64,000 nucleotides of DNA from Paenibacillus macquariensis (GTDB lineage: Bacteria > Bacillota > Bacilli > Paenibacillales > Paenibacillaceae), in assembly GCF_900156375.1 (NCBI RefSeq), contig NZ_FTNK01000005.1, positions 277,508 through 341,507 on the forward strand. Direction: 5' to 3'. The notes beneath the pieces were generated by a model that had not been told where the DNA came from, ran no database searches, and saw nothing but the letters and a program-made list of their open reading frames with translations. Positions 27,490 through 35,855 of the stretch are shown here, one piece after another. Positions within the stretch are counted from its first letter, which is position 1, and each line of letters opens with the position of its first letter. The position numbers were made by a program, and so were the translations under genes.

Positions 27490-27680
27490 AAATCCTGCGA
27501 TGTTCGCCACGGTTAATCGTTATTTTGAACCAATGATGATGTCTAGGGAGATCAATAAGGAGCGTAGCTGAAACGCCCTGTCTATATGACATGGGGACTT
27601 CAAAAACATTTCTGCGATCACCCACCTGCTACTGCAGGTTCAGAAGACAATTTGACCGAACGGCATAAGCGGGATTTTTT
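27490..27680 (+). ncRNA. ssrS: 6S RNA (RNA polymerase regulator)
   Basis: 6S RNA mimics an open promoter and binds sigma-A RNA polymerase. The region is non-coding and about 190 nt long, the family length. The ends pair: AAATCCTGC at 27490 with GCGGGATTT at 27669. The 5' arm contains GATGTTCGCC, and the 3' arm CTGCGA, an ACCTGC-TACT-GCAGGT hairpin and CGGCAT, which match conserved parts of known 6S RNAs, including the small hairpin on the 3' side of the central bubble. GCCCTGTC and GACATGGGG form the apical part. A consensus promoter lies directly upstream, and the 3' end runs into TTTTTT. I identified it by pattern, not by a covariance search. Confidence 0.8.
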
Positions 27681-27704
27681 ATTTAACTAATGAATTGTAA
27701 TATC

Positions 27705-27750
27705 AAAGCGTTTCACTATCGATAATAATCGATAGCGAAACGCTTTTTTG
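27705..27750 (+). terminator. Strong intrinsic terminator after the 6S RNA gene
   Basis: AAAGCGTTTCaCTATCGAT pairs with ATCGATAGcGAAACGCTTT (one mismatch), followed by TTT. It is 25 bp past the 6S 3' end and prevents read-through into the next gene. Confidence 0.88.
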
Positions 27751-27846
27751 TTGTGACTACGAGATTATATGGCCAACCTCTTTTGTTCTGGTGAGTTCAA
27801 TGTTAAACTATTATGTATTGATGGTTATTTTAAAGGGGGAAAGGTC

Positions 27847-28239
27847 TTGTCGTTAAAGAGAGTTCTAGTGGGGATCATACGTAGTCAAGAAGGAACGGGA
27901 GACAGAGCGAAAGATCCTGCAATGAAAACGCGCTATTACAATTTATCAAAAGACAAGGCATGGGAGGAAATTTCGTCCACGCTTAAAAAAATTCCAGGTT
28001 ACAAAGTGCTACATGAAGTTCCAGGAGTTGGGGAGATTATTCTTGAGAAGAGGACTTCTATGGGACGTACGGTAGATATTACAGTGTCTGTTCTTTCGAC
28101 CGGTCCTGTTCGCAGTGCAGTGGATATATACTCGGCATCGAGAGGTTCATTGGGTGATCTAGGAGCTAATTATCGATATATTATTCATTTGTTCGCAGCA
28201 CTAGATAAGAAGTTGGCTAAATATAAAACATCTGAGTAA
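27847..28239 (+). CDS. DUF1499 family protein
   Basis: The 130-residue protein fits DUF1499: RYYNLSKDKAWEEISSTLKK, PGVGEIILEKRT, then VDIYSASRGSLGDLGANYRYI, the family's most conserved stretch (the usual RSASR is IYSASR here). It is a small soluble, domain-only protein with no known role. I start at TTG 27847, with AAAGGGGGAAAGG upstream; a longer in-frame start at 27769 adds an unconserved 26-residue stretch with no binding site. Followed by a terminator. Confidence 0.78.
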   Translation: MSLKRVLVGIIRSQEGTGDRAKDPAMKTRYYNLSKDKAWEEISSTLKKIPGYKVLHEVPGVGEIILEKRTSMGRTVDITVSVLSTGPVRSAVDIYSASRGSLGDLGANYRYIIHLFAALDKKLAKYKTSE

Positions 28240-28258
28240 GGAATCGAGATATTAATTT

Positions 28259-28302
28259 AAAAAGGCGAGAGGAAGATGATCTCTTTCTCCCGCTTTTTTA
28301 AG
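28259..28302 (+). terminator. Terminator between the DUF1499 gene and tpx
   Basis: GGCGAGAG pairs with CTCCCGC-type sequence (imperfect), followed by TTTTTT. It is probably used by the plus-strand gene. Confidence 0.65.
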
Positions 28303-28308
28303 CATGAA

Positions 28309-28827
28309 TTACAGTAATGATTTTACTGCATTTACAGCATTTTCATAGTTTGGATGTTCTGTCATCTCACTAAGGTATTCAACATAAGTGAGCTTATCAT
28401 CTTTGTCGATTACAAAAATAGAGCGCATATCAAGACGGAATTCTTTAATTAATACGCCATATGCTTCACCGAAAGAAGAAGTCTTGTGGTCGGACAATGT
28501 AACGACACGCTCCACACCGGCTGCACCACACCAACGTGCTTGTGCGAATGGGAGATCCATACTAACAGTAAGGATGATGACATCATCGCCTAACGTGGCT
28601 GCCTCTTCATTGAAACGACGTGTTTGTGCATCACAGACGCCTGTATCTAAAGAAGGGACGACACTGATCAATTTAATTTTACCTGCGTAATCCTTTAGGG
28701 ATACATCTTCGAGCAAGTTTTTGCTGACGGTGAAATCGGGAGCGGAATCACCTGCTTTAAGTTGTGGTCCAATCAATGTAATAGGGTTACTCTTGAAAGT
28801 TGCAATACCAGTACGTTCTTGTGCCAA
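28309..28827 (-). CDS. tpx: Thiol peroxidase
   Basis: Tpx reduces hydroperoxides with thioredoxin. The 172-residue protein carries the peroxidatic Cys in SLDTGVCDAQTRRF and the resolving Cys in ARWCGAAG, spaced as in atypical 2-Cys Tpx. I start at TTG 28827 because AAGGAGG is 8 bases upstream, giving the expected N-terminus LAQERTGIATFKSNP; the longer frame is not conserved-looking. Single minus-strand gene, divergent from rhomboid. Confidence 0.95.
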   Translation of the reverse strand: MAQERTGIATFKSNPITLIGPQLKAGDSAPDFTVSKNLLEDVSLKDYAGKIKLISVVPSLDTGVCDAQTRRFNEEAATLGDDVIILTVSMDLPFAQARWCGAAGVERVVTLSDHKTSSFGEAYGVLIKEFRLDMRSIFVIDKDDKLTYVEYLSEMTEHPNYENAVNAVKSLL

Positions 28828-28943
28828 TGTGATTATCCTCCTTGATTTTTTAGATTTAGTAAAGACTGTCAAGGGTATTATAAGCTTTTTAGAATAACAT
28901 TACCAATCATGATGTTCTTAGTATAGAGTAGAGGATGGTACCT

Positions 28944-29549
28944 ATGATATTTATCCGAAGTGAGAATTGGAAAAGTTATTTGAGATTGTATCCTGTAACA
29001 TCATTGTTGCTATTAGCTAACATTATTATGTTCTTGGTGTTAACTTTTAATGGTGGTTCTACCAATATCGAGACGCTCTATAGGTTTGGTGCAATGGTTA
29101 ATGAGGGAGAAAGCTGGAGGTATGTGACAGCGATGTTCCTTCATAATGGATTTGATCATTTATTATTTAATTGTTTCGCATTACTCGTATTTGCTCCACC
29201 GCTAGAACGGCTTATGGGATCTTGGAAATACGCTTTGTTATACTTATTGAGTGGTATTGTGGGCAATGTGCTGTCATCTGCTTATAATATTCAAATGGAT
29301 AGGAATGTTATATCGGTTGGGGCTTCAGGTGCGATCTATGGGGTGTACGGTGCGTATCTATATATCACGCTGTTCCAACGGAAATTATTAGATGAAGCCT
29401 CTCGTAAGACGTTATATGCTATGCTTATTTTTGGAGTTATATCTTCGGTCATTGTGGCAAGAGTGGATTGGATGGCTCATTTCGGTGGTTTAATTGGTGG
29501 ATTCTTTACGTATGGACTCATCATTAGACTGTTAGGTAAGCGACGATAA
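28944..29549 (+). CDS. Rhomboid family intramembrane serine protease
   Basis: The 201-residue protein has six membrane segments. The catalytic Ser is in GASGAIYGVYG and the catalytic His in MAHFGGLIGG; the loop motif ESWRYVTAMFLHNGFDHLLFN is the rhomboid L1/TM2 pattern. It cleaves helices within the membrane; substrates are unknown. I start at ATG 28944, 9 bases after GAGG, rather than at the ATG at 28935, which abuts it. Followed 44 bp later by the LysR gene. Confidence 0.93.
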   Translation: MIFIRSENWKSYLRLYPVTSLLLLANIIMFLVLTFNGGSTNIETLYRFGAMVNEGESWRYVTAMFLHNGFDHLLFNCFALLVFAPPLERLMGSWKYALLYLLSGIVGNVLSSAYNIQMDRNVISVGASGAIYGVYGAYLYITLFQRKLLDEASRKTLYAMLIFGVISSVIVARVDWMAHFGGLIGGFFTYGLIIRLLGKRR

Positions 29550-29593
29550 ATTAAGGTTAAGATCATACATTCTAGATTGGAGCGATCATTCGC

Positions 29594-30514
29594 GTGGAAC
29601 TGAGACAGTTGCACTATTTTATGAAAGTTGCACAGAAAGAACATGTAACTCAAGCGGCAGAGGAACTTCATGTAGCTCAGTCTGCTGTAAGTAGGCAGAT
29701 TCATCAGTTGGAACAAGAACTAGGCGTTGATTTGTTTATGCAAAAAGGGAGAAATCTACAATTGACACCTGTAGGCCATTTGTTCTGTAAGCGGGTTGAG
29801 AGTCTTATGAAGGAATTAGACAAAGCAGTAGCTGAAGTTCATGAATTCTTGGATCCTGAACGAGGGGAGATTCGCATAGGATTTCCCCATAGCCTCGGTA
29901 TTCATTTAATTCCATCTGTTGTTGCTGAATTTAGAAAGCAATACCCTAATGTGAAATTTCGGTTTAAGCAGGGGATGTTTCCTTCGTTGATTCGGGATGT
30001 TGTTTCTGCTGAAGTTGATCTAGCTTTTATATCTCCTTTTCCAGAGGGGCATGATCAAGTTGAGGGAGATGTGGTATTGACTGAAGAAATGTATGCTATT
30101 CTACCTCCTAATCATGCGCTCGCTCAGGAAGAATCTATAACGCTCGATCAACTGAGCGAGGATAAATTTATTTTGTTTAGTAAAGGTTATTCCTTACGTC
30201 CTATTGTCTGGCAAGCATGTCTTGAAGCTGGGTTCACCCCTCAAATTGCCTTCGAGGGAGAGGAAACGGATACGATTCGAGGATTAGTCGCAGCGGGGAT
30301 GGGTGTCAGTCTGTTGCCAGAGATGGCATTCTTTCAGAGTAATCCACTTCAACCTGCACGTGTTAGAATATCGGAACCCAAAGTAACGCGAACGATCGGA
30401 TTGATTCATAGGTCGGATGACAAGTTACCGTTGGTTGCACAAGCATTTCGCAATTTTTTGCTTACATATTTCGAACTTATGAGTGAAACAAAGAAACCCC
30501 CATTCGGTTCATAA
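29594..30514 (+). CDS. LysR-type transcriptional regulator, GltC-like
   Basis: The 306-residue regulator has an N-terminal winged helix, VTQAAEELHVAQSAVSRQIHQLE, and a periplasmic-fold effector domain. The whole length resembles Bacillus GltC, which controls glutamate synthase in response to 2-oxoglutarate and glutamate: MELRQLHYFM and the block FSKGYSLRPIVWQACLEAGF correspond closely. No gltAB lies nearby, so the target is not identified. The start is GTG at 29594. The terminator stem overlaps the last codons. Confidence 0.87.
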   Translation: MELRQLHYFMKVAQKEHVTQAAEELHVAQSAVSRQIHQLEQELGVDLFMQKGRNLQLTPVGHLFCKRVESLMKELDKAVAEVHEFLDPERGEIRIGFPHSLGIHLIPSVVAEFRKQYPNVKFRFKQGMFPSLIRDVVSAEVDLAFISPFPEGHDQVEGDVVLTEEMYAILPPNHALAQEESITLDQLSEDKFILFSKGYSLRPIVWQACLEAGFTPQIAFEGEETDTIRGLVAAGMGVSLLPEMAFFQSNPLQPARVRISEPKVTRTIGLIHRSDDKLPLVAQAFRNFLLTYFELMSETKKPPFGS

Positions 30515-30536
30515 CCGATCGGGGGTTTCTTTGTAT
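30489..30536 (+). terminator. Terminator overlapping the end of the LysR gene
   Basis: CAAAGAAACCCCC pairs with GGGGGTTTCTTTG, with an inner CGGTT/AACCG stem whose loop holds the stop codon. The tail is TTG-rich and is on both strands. Confidence 0.85.
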
Positions 30537-30562
30537 TGTTGTAGGTGTGTATCAATTGTATA

Positions 30563-31243
30563 CTAATCGCGACTGTTATTGAACATCATGACATATCGTA
30601 TTAACTCGAGAATGGAGATTAGTGCAGCAGCAACGTATGTCAATGCAGCAGCATTCAATACTTTGGCGACGCCACGTTCTTCGTCATTTGTTATGAAACC
30701 CTGCTCGACCATAATGGTGCGTGCACGACTGCTAGCATTGAATTCGACTGGTAATGTTACGAGTTGAAAAGCTACCGCAGCGGAGAAAAAAATGATTCCT
30801 AAGCCAAGTAGATTAGTGAAAGAGAATAATATACCTGCAATAAGTAAGAATGGCGCTACTCCTGAAGCGAAGTTTACAACTGGGAACATACGGTGTCGCA
30901 TAACGAGCATTGGATAGTGCTCTTTGTGTTGGATCGCATGACCGATTTCGTGACAGGCTACAGAAACAGCGGAAATGGTACTTTCATAATACACAGGTTC
31001 CGATAAACGAACGACTTTATGAATAGGATCGTAATGGTCGGTTAGTGATCCTCTTACTGGCTCGATTGGGATATGTTGCAGGCCGTTTGCGTCTAACATG
31101 CGTCGAGCAGCTTCATAGCCGGTTAGTCCATAATGATTTTCTACTTGAGCCCATTTTTTGAATGTACCCTTAACGCGAAATTGTGCCCATAGTGAGAATA
31201 TGAAGGCAATAATGATGAGTATAAACATGGAATTAGAGTTCAT
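30563..31243 (-). CDS. YugP-like membrane zinc metallopeptidase
   Basis: The 226-residue protein begins with a membrane segment (SMFILIIIAFIFSLWAQF), then a globular part with the HExxH motif SVACHEIGHAIQHKE. Three more hydrophobic stretches follow (FLLIAGILFSF, LGIIFFSAAVAFQLVTLP, AALTYVAAALISIL), with the third ligand region in LPVEFNASSRA. It is a peptidase of the DUF2268/M-like YugP family with unknown substrate. AGGAGG is 7 bases before ATG. It lies downstream of the MerR gene (both on the minus strand) and may be co-transcribed. Confidence 0.88.
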   Translation of the reverse strand: MNSNSMFILIIIAFIFSLWAQFRVKGTFKKWAQVENHYGLTGYEAARRMLDANGLQHIPIEPVRGSLTDHYDPIHKVVRLSEPVYYESTISAVSVACHEIGHAIQHKEHYPMLVMRHRMFPVVNFASGVAPFLLIAGILFSFTNLLGLGIIFFSAAVAFQLVTLPVEFNASSRARTIMVEQGFITNDEERGVAKVLNAAALTYVAAALISILELIRYVMMFNNSRD

Positions 31244-31288
31244 TTCCTTACCTCCTGTAATAGTAATACCTCGAATTGTGCGAAAAGA

Positions 31289-31714
31289 TTAACTTAATGG
31301 TCCATGATTGAGCAAGAGCTTTAATGCTTCTATAACAGCTGCTCCCTGAGGGAGTAATTGCGTCAGCATGCGTCTAGCCTGCCCAGGCTTCATTTGTTCA
31401 ATGATAGGGCTGAGTTCCCTAACTTCTTTCTCTAACTGCAACATATGAAGTTCTAGATGGGTTAGTTTGTCTGAAACCTGTTCTTCCTCATTTCCCATAT
31501 TCCATTTGTCTAGCTTTTCCTTAATTTCCTCCAAAGTATACTTCTCTTGTTTTAATAGATTAATACGCATCAGACGGGCAGAGGTTTCATAGCTATAAAG
31601 GCGGTAATTTTTCTCTGTTCTACTTTCGGGCACTAATAATCCCAATTTAGTGTAATAATCGATCGTCCTCTCGCTGACACCGGCAACCTTCGCTAATTCT
31701 CCAATTCTGTACAA
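31289..31714 (-). CDS. MerR family transcriptional regulator
   Basis: The N-terminal winged helix-turn-helix reads YRIGELAKVAGVSERTIDYY and is followed by LYSYETSARLMRINLLKQ, as in MerR proteins. A helical linker of about 60 residues follows with a short hydrophobic C-terminus. There is no Cys in the metal-binding region, so it is unlikely to be a metal sensor. Starts at 31738 (GTG), 31720 (ATG) and 31714 (TTG) are possible; I choose TTG because GGGGAT lies 7 bases upstream and the product begins as MerR proteins usually do. The gene lies 45 bp upstream of the yugP-like gene. Confidence 0.8.
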   Translation of the reverse strand: MYRIGELAKVAGVSERTIDYYTKLGLLVPESRTEKNYRLYSYETSARLMRINLLKQEKYTLEEIKEKLDKWNMGNEEEQVSDKLTHLELHMLQLEKEVRELSPIIEQMKPGQARRMLTQLLPQGAAVIEALKLLLNHGPLS

Positions 31715-31872
31715 CGTCATATCCCCAATGCGAATCACCCCACTTATATAAATATGAATCCATAAGACAACTTATCCATTGATAGAAGATTTACTTAATA
31801 TTAACTATTTAAAATATGATACTCGAAGGATAACCATACAGTCAAACGTATTACTTTTACAAAGATCTCCAA

Positions 31873-31889
31873 TGTTATGTAATATAACA
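31873..31889. promoter_or_regulatory. GlnR/TnrA-type box I upstream of amt
   Basis: TGTTATGTAATATAACA fits TGTNANAWWWTNTNACA with one deviation (G for A at position 7). It lies 38 bp upstream of the -35. Likely an activating site. Confidence 0.6.
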
Positions 31890-31926
31890 ACACTGGTAAG
31901 TTATTGGATAATTTATGAAAAAAGCG

Positions 31927-31956
31927 TTGTCAAAAGTATCCCTTTCTGCTTATAAT
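31927..31956 (+). promoter_or_regulatory. Sigma-A promoter of the amt operon
   Basis: TTGTCA and TATAAT are separated by 18 bp. Transcription should begin about 31963. Confidence 0.75.
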
Positions 31957-31977
31957 GACATTAAGAGTTTTAAATTG

Positions 31978-31994
31978 TGTTAGATAATATAACA
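31978..31994. promoter_or_regulatory. GlnR/TnrA-type box II downstream of the amt promoter
   Basis: TGTTAGATAATATAACA matches TGTNANAWWWTNTNACA at every fixed position. It lies about 15 bp past the predicted start of transcription and just upstream of the ribosome binding site, so binding there should block transcription. Confidence 0.75.
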
Positions 31995-32010
31995 TATGGG
32001 AGCGATTACG

Positions 32011-33423
32011 ATGATGAAGAGGATGTTGGGTATTGCTTTAGGAATGTTGGCACTGTTGGCTTTTCCATTAAGTGCTTTTGCGGATGATGGAGCTACAAAT
32101 TTGGAACTACAAGCAGGTATTAACTCGGTTTTCGTCTTTCTAGCTGTCATGCTCGTATTTTTTATGCAAGCTGGTTTTGTTCTATTAGAAGCAGGAACGG
32201 TTCGTATGAAGAATGCGGGGCACGTTGCTGGTAAGACAGTATTGACTTTAGGAATTTCGGTCATTGTATTCTGGGCTGTCGGTTTTGGTCTAGGATTCGG
32301 AAATGGTAATGGGATTATCGGTCAAACAGGTTTCTTCTTAAGTGGAGAAGGCATGGCAAGTTCGTTCGATTCATTAGCATTCTCAGATGTGTCGTTAACG
32401 GTTAAGTTCTTATTCCAATTATCATTCGCAGCGATCTCGTTAGCTATTGCCTCAGGAGGTATGGCAGAACGTGCCAAACTGAGTGTTTACATTATATTCG
32501 GAACGTTGTTCATGATTGTTATTTATCCTGTCGTTGCTCACTGGGTATGGGGCGGTGGATGGCTTGCTCAACTAGGTATGCAAGATTATGCTGGTTCTAC
32601 TGTAGTCCATTTGACAGGTGCAACAGCGGCGCTAGTAGCAACTTTCTTATTGAAGCCACGTCTTGGTAAGTACAATAAAGATGGTAAGCCGAACGTTATT
32701 CCAGGACATAACCAAGTTTATACTGTACTAGGTGTTGTTATTCTCTGGATAGGTTGGTTTGGATTTAACCCAGGTAGTGGTCTTTCGGGATTAGGTGATT
32801 TCTTCGGATATGTATCTCTTACAACGAATATTGCTGCTGCGGGAGGTGCGTTAGCCGCACTTGCTATCTCTTGGATGGTATTTGGAAAGGGAGATATCCC
32901 AAGTATGCTAAATGGTGTACTTGCTGCACTTGTAGCGATAACAGGTTCTTGTGCCTTTGTTGAACCTTGGGCGGCTGTTATCATCGGTGCTGTGGCTGGT
33001 ATAGTCGCGTTCTTAGCTGGTCAATGGTTAGAACGTGCTGGATTAGATGATCCAATCTATGCAGTTTCTGTTCACGGTATAGCGGGTATTTGGGGGGCTC
33101 TATCCACAGGGTTATTCGCAACAGCGGAATTGGCTGAAAAGACTGGGGTAGGTCAAGCAGGATTATTCTATGGTGGCGGTGTACATCAATTAGGGATTCA
33201 GGCTCTAGGTGTGGTTGGTACCTTTGTATTTGTACTCGTGGTCTCGTTCATTATTCTTGGTATTATGAAAGTCATCATGGGACTTCGAGTGACAGAAGAA
33301 GAAGAGATGATGGGACTAGATATAAGTGAGCATGGAACTTATGGATACCCAGAACAAATGAAATTAATTACGGATGCTGAAGCTTTATCCCGTACTCATA
33401 AATCGACTCCCCCTGTAAATTAA
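32011..33423 (+). CDS. amt: Ammonium transporter (Amt/NrgA family)
   Basis: The protein has an N-terminal signal-like segment ending AFPLSAFADDG, then eleven membrane helices. Family motifs are AGFVLLEAGTVRMKN, IASGGMAERAKL, VHLTGATAALVATFLLKPR and VHGIAGIWGALSTGLFAT, including the twin-His pore helices. It moves ammonium or ammonia across the membrane under nitrogen limitation. I start at ATG 32011, where GGGAG is well placed, rather than 31996. Two GlnR/TnrA-type boxes flank the promoter. No glnK (PII) gene follows; a nucleotidyltransferase and an exonuclease gene do. Confidence 0.95.
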   Translation: MMKRMLGIALGMLALLAFPLSAFADDGATNLELQAGINSVFVFLAVMLVFFMQAGFVLLEAGTVRMKNAGHVAGKTVLTLGISVIVFWAVGFGLGFGNGNGIIGQTGFFLSGEGMASSFDSLAFSDVSLTVKFLFQLSFAAISLAIASGGMAERAKLSVYIIFGTLFMIVIYPVVAHWVWGGGWLAQLGMQDYAGSTVVHLTGATAALVATFLLKPRLGKYNKDGKPNVIPGHNQVYTVLGVVILWIGWFGFNPGSGLSGLGDFFGYVSLTTNIAAAGGALAALAISWMVFGKGDIPSMLNGVLAALVAITGSCAFVEPWAAVIIGAVAGIVAFLAGQWLERAGLDDPIYAVSVHGIAGIWGALSTGLFATAELAEKTGVGQAGLFYGGGVHQLGIQALGVVGTFVFVLVVSFIILGIMKVIMGLRVTEEEEMMGLDISEHGTYGYPEQMKLITDAEALSRTHKSTPPVN

Positions 33424-33489
33424 AGGGGAATGAGATTCTGATATTTCGGTTAAAGTGTGTACCGGAATATCAGAAGAGAGGGGGATCGC

Positions 33490-34569
33490 ATGAAATCGAT
33501 AAATTCAACGGATTATGTTTTGGACTTCTCGGATATTCCTGTTGCAAGTTCGTGGAGTCAATTAAAGGAACGGCGTATAGAATATCAGACGCACTTGCAA
33601 CAACAACGGATTGAGCTACCAATCTTAGAATGGATGATGCAAGTTAACCAAATGCATGACTTAATCACGACGAAAGCCTTGGAAATCTGCGAGAAGGAAA
33701 TGATGGAAGCGGGCTATGGACCGCCTCCTGTTCCATATTCTTTTATCGTGTTCGGTAGCGCAGGACGTAAGGAATCCACATTGTGGAGTGATCAAGATAA
33801 TGGGCTTATTATAAGCGATGAAACGAATGAATTTAAAGATCGATACTTCGAATTATTTACGAATATACTGTGTGAGCAATTGGCTTATTTGGGATATGAG
33901 AAGTGCCTAGGAAAGGTGATGTGCTCGGAACCCCTCTGGAGGAAGTCTTTGAAGGAATGGGAACTGACATTAGCTGAGTGGCAAAGCGACATGAGTTGGG
34001 AGCCGATTCGTTATCTAATTATTGCCGCAGATATGCGTCATATTACCGGTGATCAAAGGTTGACCGATGAATTAAAAGGAATATTTTATCGAGGGTTTAA
34101 AGAAGTTCCTGAACTGCAATATGCGATATTGCGTAATACAGTTAGGCATAAAGCAACCTTGAATATTTTAGGGCAAGTGGTGACTGAACGTTTTGGAGAT
34201 CATGCTGGTGGTTTCGATATCAAATATGGAGTCTACATCCCTTTGGTTAATTTTGTAAGGTTTATGGCATTGCAGTTAGATGTGAGAGAAACAACAACGA
34301 AGAAAAGGTTGGAGAAGTTAATATCTTTGGATAGTGATAATGTACTGCTTGAAAGCTGTCAAAAGGCCTTTGACATGGCGATACAGCTAAGGATGAGTAC
34401 GCCTTGTACACTTTCGGATGGATTGTTAATCAGCAGTAACTATATCTCTGAACAAGAACTTAAGAAAAAAACAATCATGCACGAACTCCGTGAAAGCCTA
34501 GGTGTCATCAGAGGAACCCATAGAGCATTACAGCGGTTGCTGCGTTTTGCGGAGAGGAGAAAGTTATGA
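33490..34569 (+). CDS. DUF294/GlnD-like nucleotidyltransferase domain protein
   Basis: The 359-residue protein has a nucleotidyltransferase (NTase) motif, FIVFGSAGRKESTLWSDQDNGLII (first part GSxGRKE, then DQDNG), the pattern of GlnD-type transferases, with two Asp that would bind metal. A helical C-terminal region (RHKATLNILGQVV, and others) follows. The ATG is preceded by GAGGGGG. It starts 66 bp after amt and overlaps the exonuclease by 4 bp (ATGA), so the three genes form an operon. Known GlnD uridylylates PII; a similar job here is an inference from position and fold. The target is unknown. Confidence 0.8.
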   Translation: MKSINSTDYVLDFSDIPVASSWSQLKERRIEYQTHLQQQRIELPILEWMMQVNQMHDLITTKALEICEKEMMEAGYGPPPVPYSFIVFGSAGRKESTLWSDQDNGLIISDETNEFKDRYFELFTNILCEQLAYLGYEKCLGKVMCSEPLWRKSLKEWELTLAEWQSDMSWEPIRYLIIAADMRHITGDQRLTDELKGIFYRGFKEVPELQYAILRNTVRHKATLNILGQVVTERFGDHAGGFDIKYGVYIPLVNFVRFMALQLDVRETTTKKRLEKLISLDSDNVLLESCQKAFDMAIQLRMSTPCTLSDGLLISSNYISEQELKKKTIMHELRESLGVIRGTHRALQRLLRFAERRKL

Positions 34570-35303
34570 AGGAGCCGGTACGGGGTGTCAATGGATTGTG
34601 GAGTACGTTTCGGCAGGGAGGTATGCCGTCTGCGATAGCTTCCGTAATGGGAGCCCCTACCGCTCAGCATATGGCTTTTATTCGCTCACTCATGAGAGAG
34701 CAACGAAGACCTGAGGTTCTTAGTGTTCCTTTAACTAAACTTGAGACCGTTGTATTCGATCTTGAAACGACAGGTTTTGCTCATCAACACGGCGATGAAA
34801 TTTTATCATTTGGTGCTGTCAGGATGGTGGGTGAAGAGATCGTTTCAGAAGAAAAGTTCTATTCATTGGTGAACTGCCGTAAGCTTGTTCCAGATCATAT
34901 CACCGCATTAACGGGTATTACGCAGGAGATGAATGATGAGGCTCCAACGCTCATGAATGGTTTACATGACTTTATGTCCTTTGTTGGGAGACGGGTGCTA
35001 ATAGCTCATGGTAGCGCTCACGACAAAGCGTTCTTGAATGCGGCTTTATGGAAGACATCAAAGGTTAATTTAGGCCATCGTGTTATCGATACGATGATGA
35101 TCGCGCGCTGGCTTGAACCACAACGTGGTGGATATGGGCTTGATGAATTACTACTAGATCGTGATATTCCTATTAAAGGAAGACATCATGCATTAGAGGA
35201 TGCCTTGATGACAGCTAACCTGTGGAAATCTTTCCTTAATGATATTTCAAAGCGTAGGGTAGATACGTTAGGTGATCTTTATGCTCATTTAAGTCACTGT
35301 TAA
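34566..35303 (+). CDS. DnaQ-like 3'-5' exonuclease (DEDDh)
   Basis: The 245-residue protein has a short N-terminal extension of about 55 residues, then a DEDDh exonuclease domain: VVFDLETTGFAHQHGDE (first Asp/Glu), VLIAHGSAHDKAFL (middle Asp) and RHHALEDALMTANLW (His/Asp). This family includes the DNA polymerase III epsilon proofreading subunit. Stand-alone copies act on DNA or RNA, and the polymerase III alpha of Firmicutes carries its own exonuclease. The gene is translationally coupled to the nucleotidyltransferase, and its last 15 bp overlap the tail of the JAMM gene on the other strand. Confidence 0.88.
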   Translation: MKEPVRGVNGLWSTFRQGGMPSAIASVMGAPTAQHMAFIRSLMREQRRPEVLSVPLTKLETVVFDLETTGFAHQHGDEILSFGAVRMVGEEIVSEEKFYSLVNCRKLVPDHITALTGITQEMNDEAPTLMNGLHDFMSFVGRRVLIAHGSAHDKAFLNAALWKTSKVNLGHRVIDTMMIARWLEPQRGGYGLDELLLDRDIPIKGRHHALEDALMTANLWKSFLNDISKRRVDTLGDLYAHLSHC

Positions 35304-35765
35304 TTGCGTACGCAATAGTCGATACCTATCTGTGATTTCTGCCTTGGAATGGGATGTAGGATGGATAATGCGATAGGAATGGATGATGATGGAGTTGCCA
35401 CTCTGATTAGGTGAACAGATCAAATAAGCATCCAGTAATTGTCCATACCCACTTAATTTGGTTAGGTCATCTTGAGATGGGATAGGTTGCGAATGTGGGT
35501 GGGAATGAACAATTCCTACGAGTCTCTCAGGTTGTAAACAGAACTTGACCCATTCCTCGGGATGAAACATGAAAGCATGCAGCGGGTCAGGCGCTACGTT
35601 ACGGATGGGCTGGAATTGCTCGATCCGTATGCTACCCGCTGTGGTAGTACCTAGTAAGACGCCACAGGATTCATGTGGTAGATGGAGAAGGGTGTGCGCT
35701 ACAAGTTCACGAGCTGCGGCAGCATGTAATAACATTTCCTCATCACTTACTAAAAGCTTGGTCAT
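35289..35765 (-). CDS. JAMM/MPN (M67 family) metalloprotease
   Basis: The 158-residue protein has the JAMM zinc pattern: Glu in LPHESCGVLLG, then VGIVHSHPHSQPIPSQDD, giving HxHx7SxxD. This fold removes ubiquitin-like tags or cleaves peptides. Bacterial members include the RadC and Mec+ protease groups, the latter acting on sulphur-carrier protein adducts. No sulphur-carrier gene lies nearby, so substrate is unknown. Its end overlaps the exonuclease gene tail-to-tail. Confidence 0.88.
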   Translation of the reverse strand: MTKLLVSDEEMLLHAAAARELVAHTLLHLPHESCGVLLGTTTAGSIRIEQFQPIRNVAPDPLHAFMFHPEEWVKFCLQPERLVGIVHSHPHSQPIPSQDDLTKLSGYGQLLDAYLICSPNQSGNSIIIHSYRIIHPTSHSKAEITDRYRLLRTQLTVT

Positions 35766-35855
35766 CGTGTCGTACCTCTCTCTCTCATTGGCTTCTGCTT
35801 TTATGCAGAAGTCCTTTTTATAAGTTTCACTTCATACTCTATATCTTATATTTCC

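Noticed and set aside
33490..35303. Toxin-antitoxin pair (nucleotidyltransferase and exonuclease)
   Set aside because: Sizes, the amt operon context and the full exonuclease active site do not fit MntA/HepT or other known toxin pairs.
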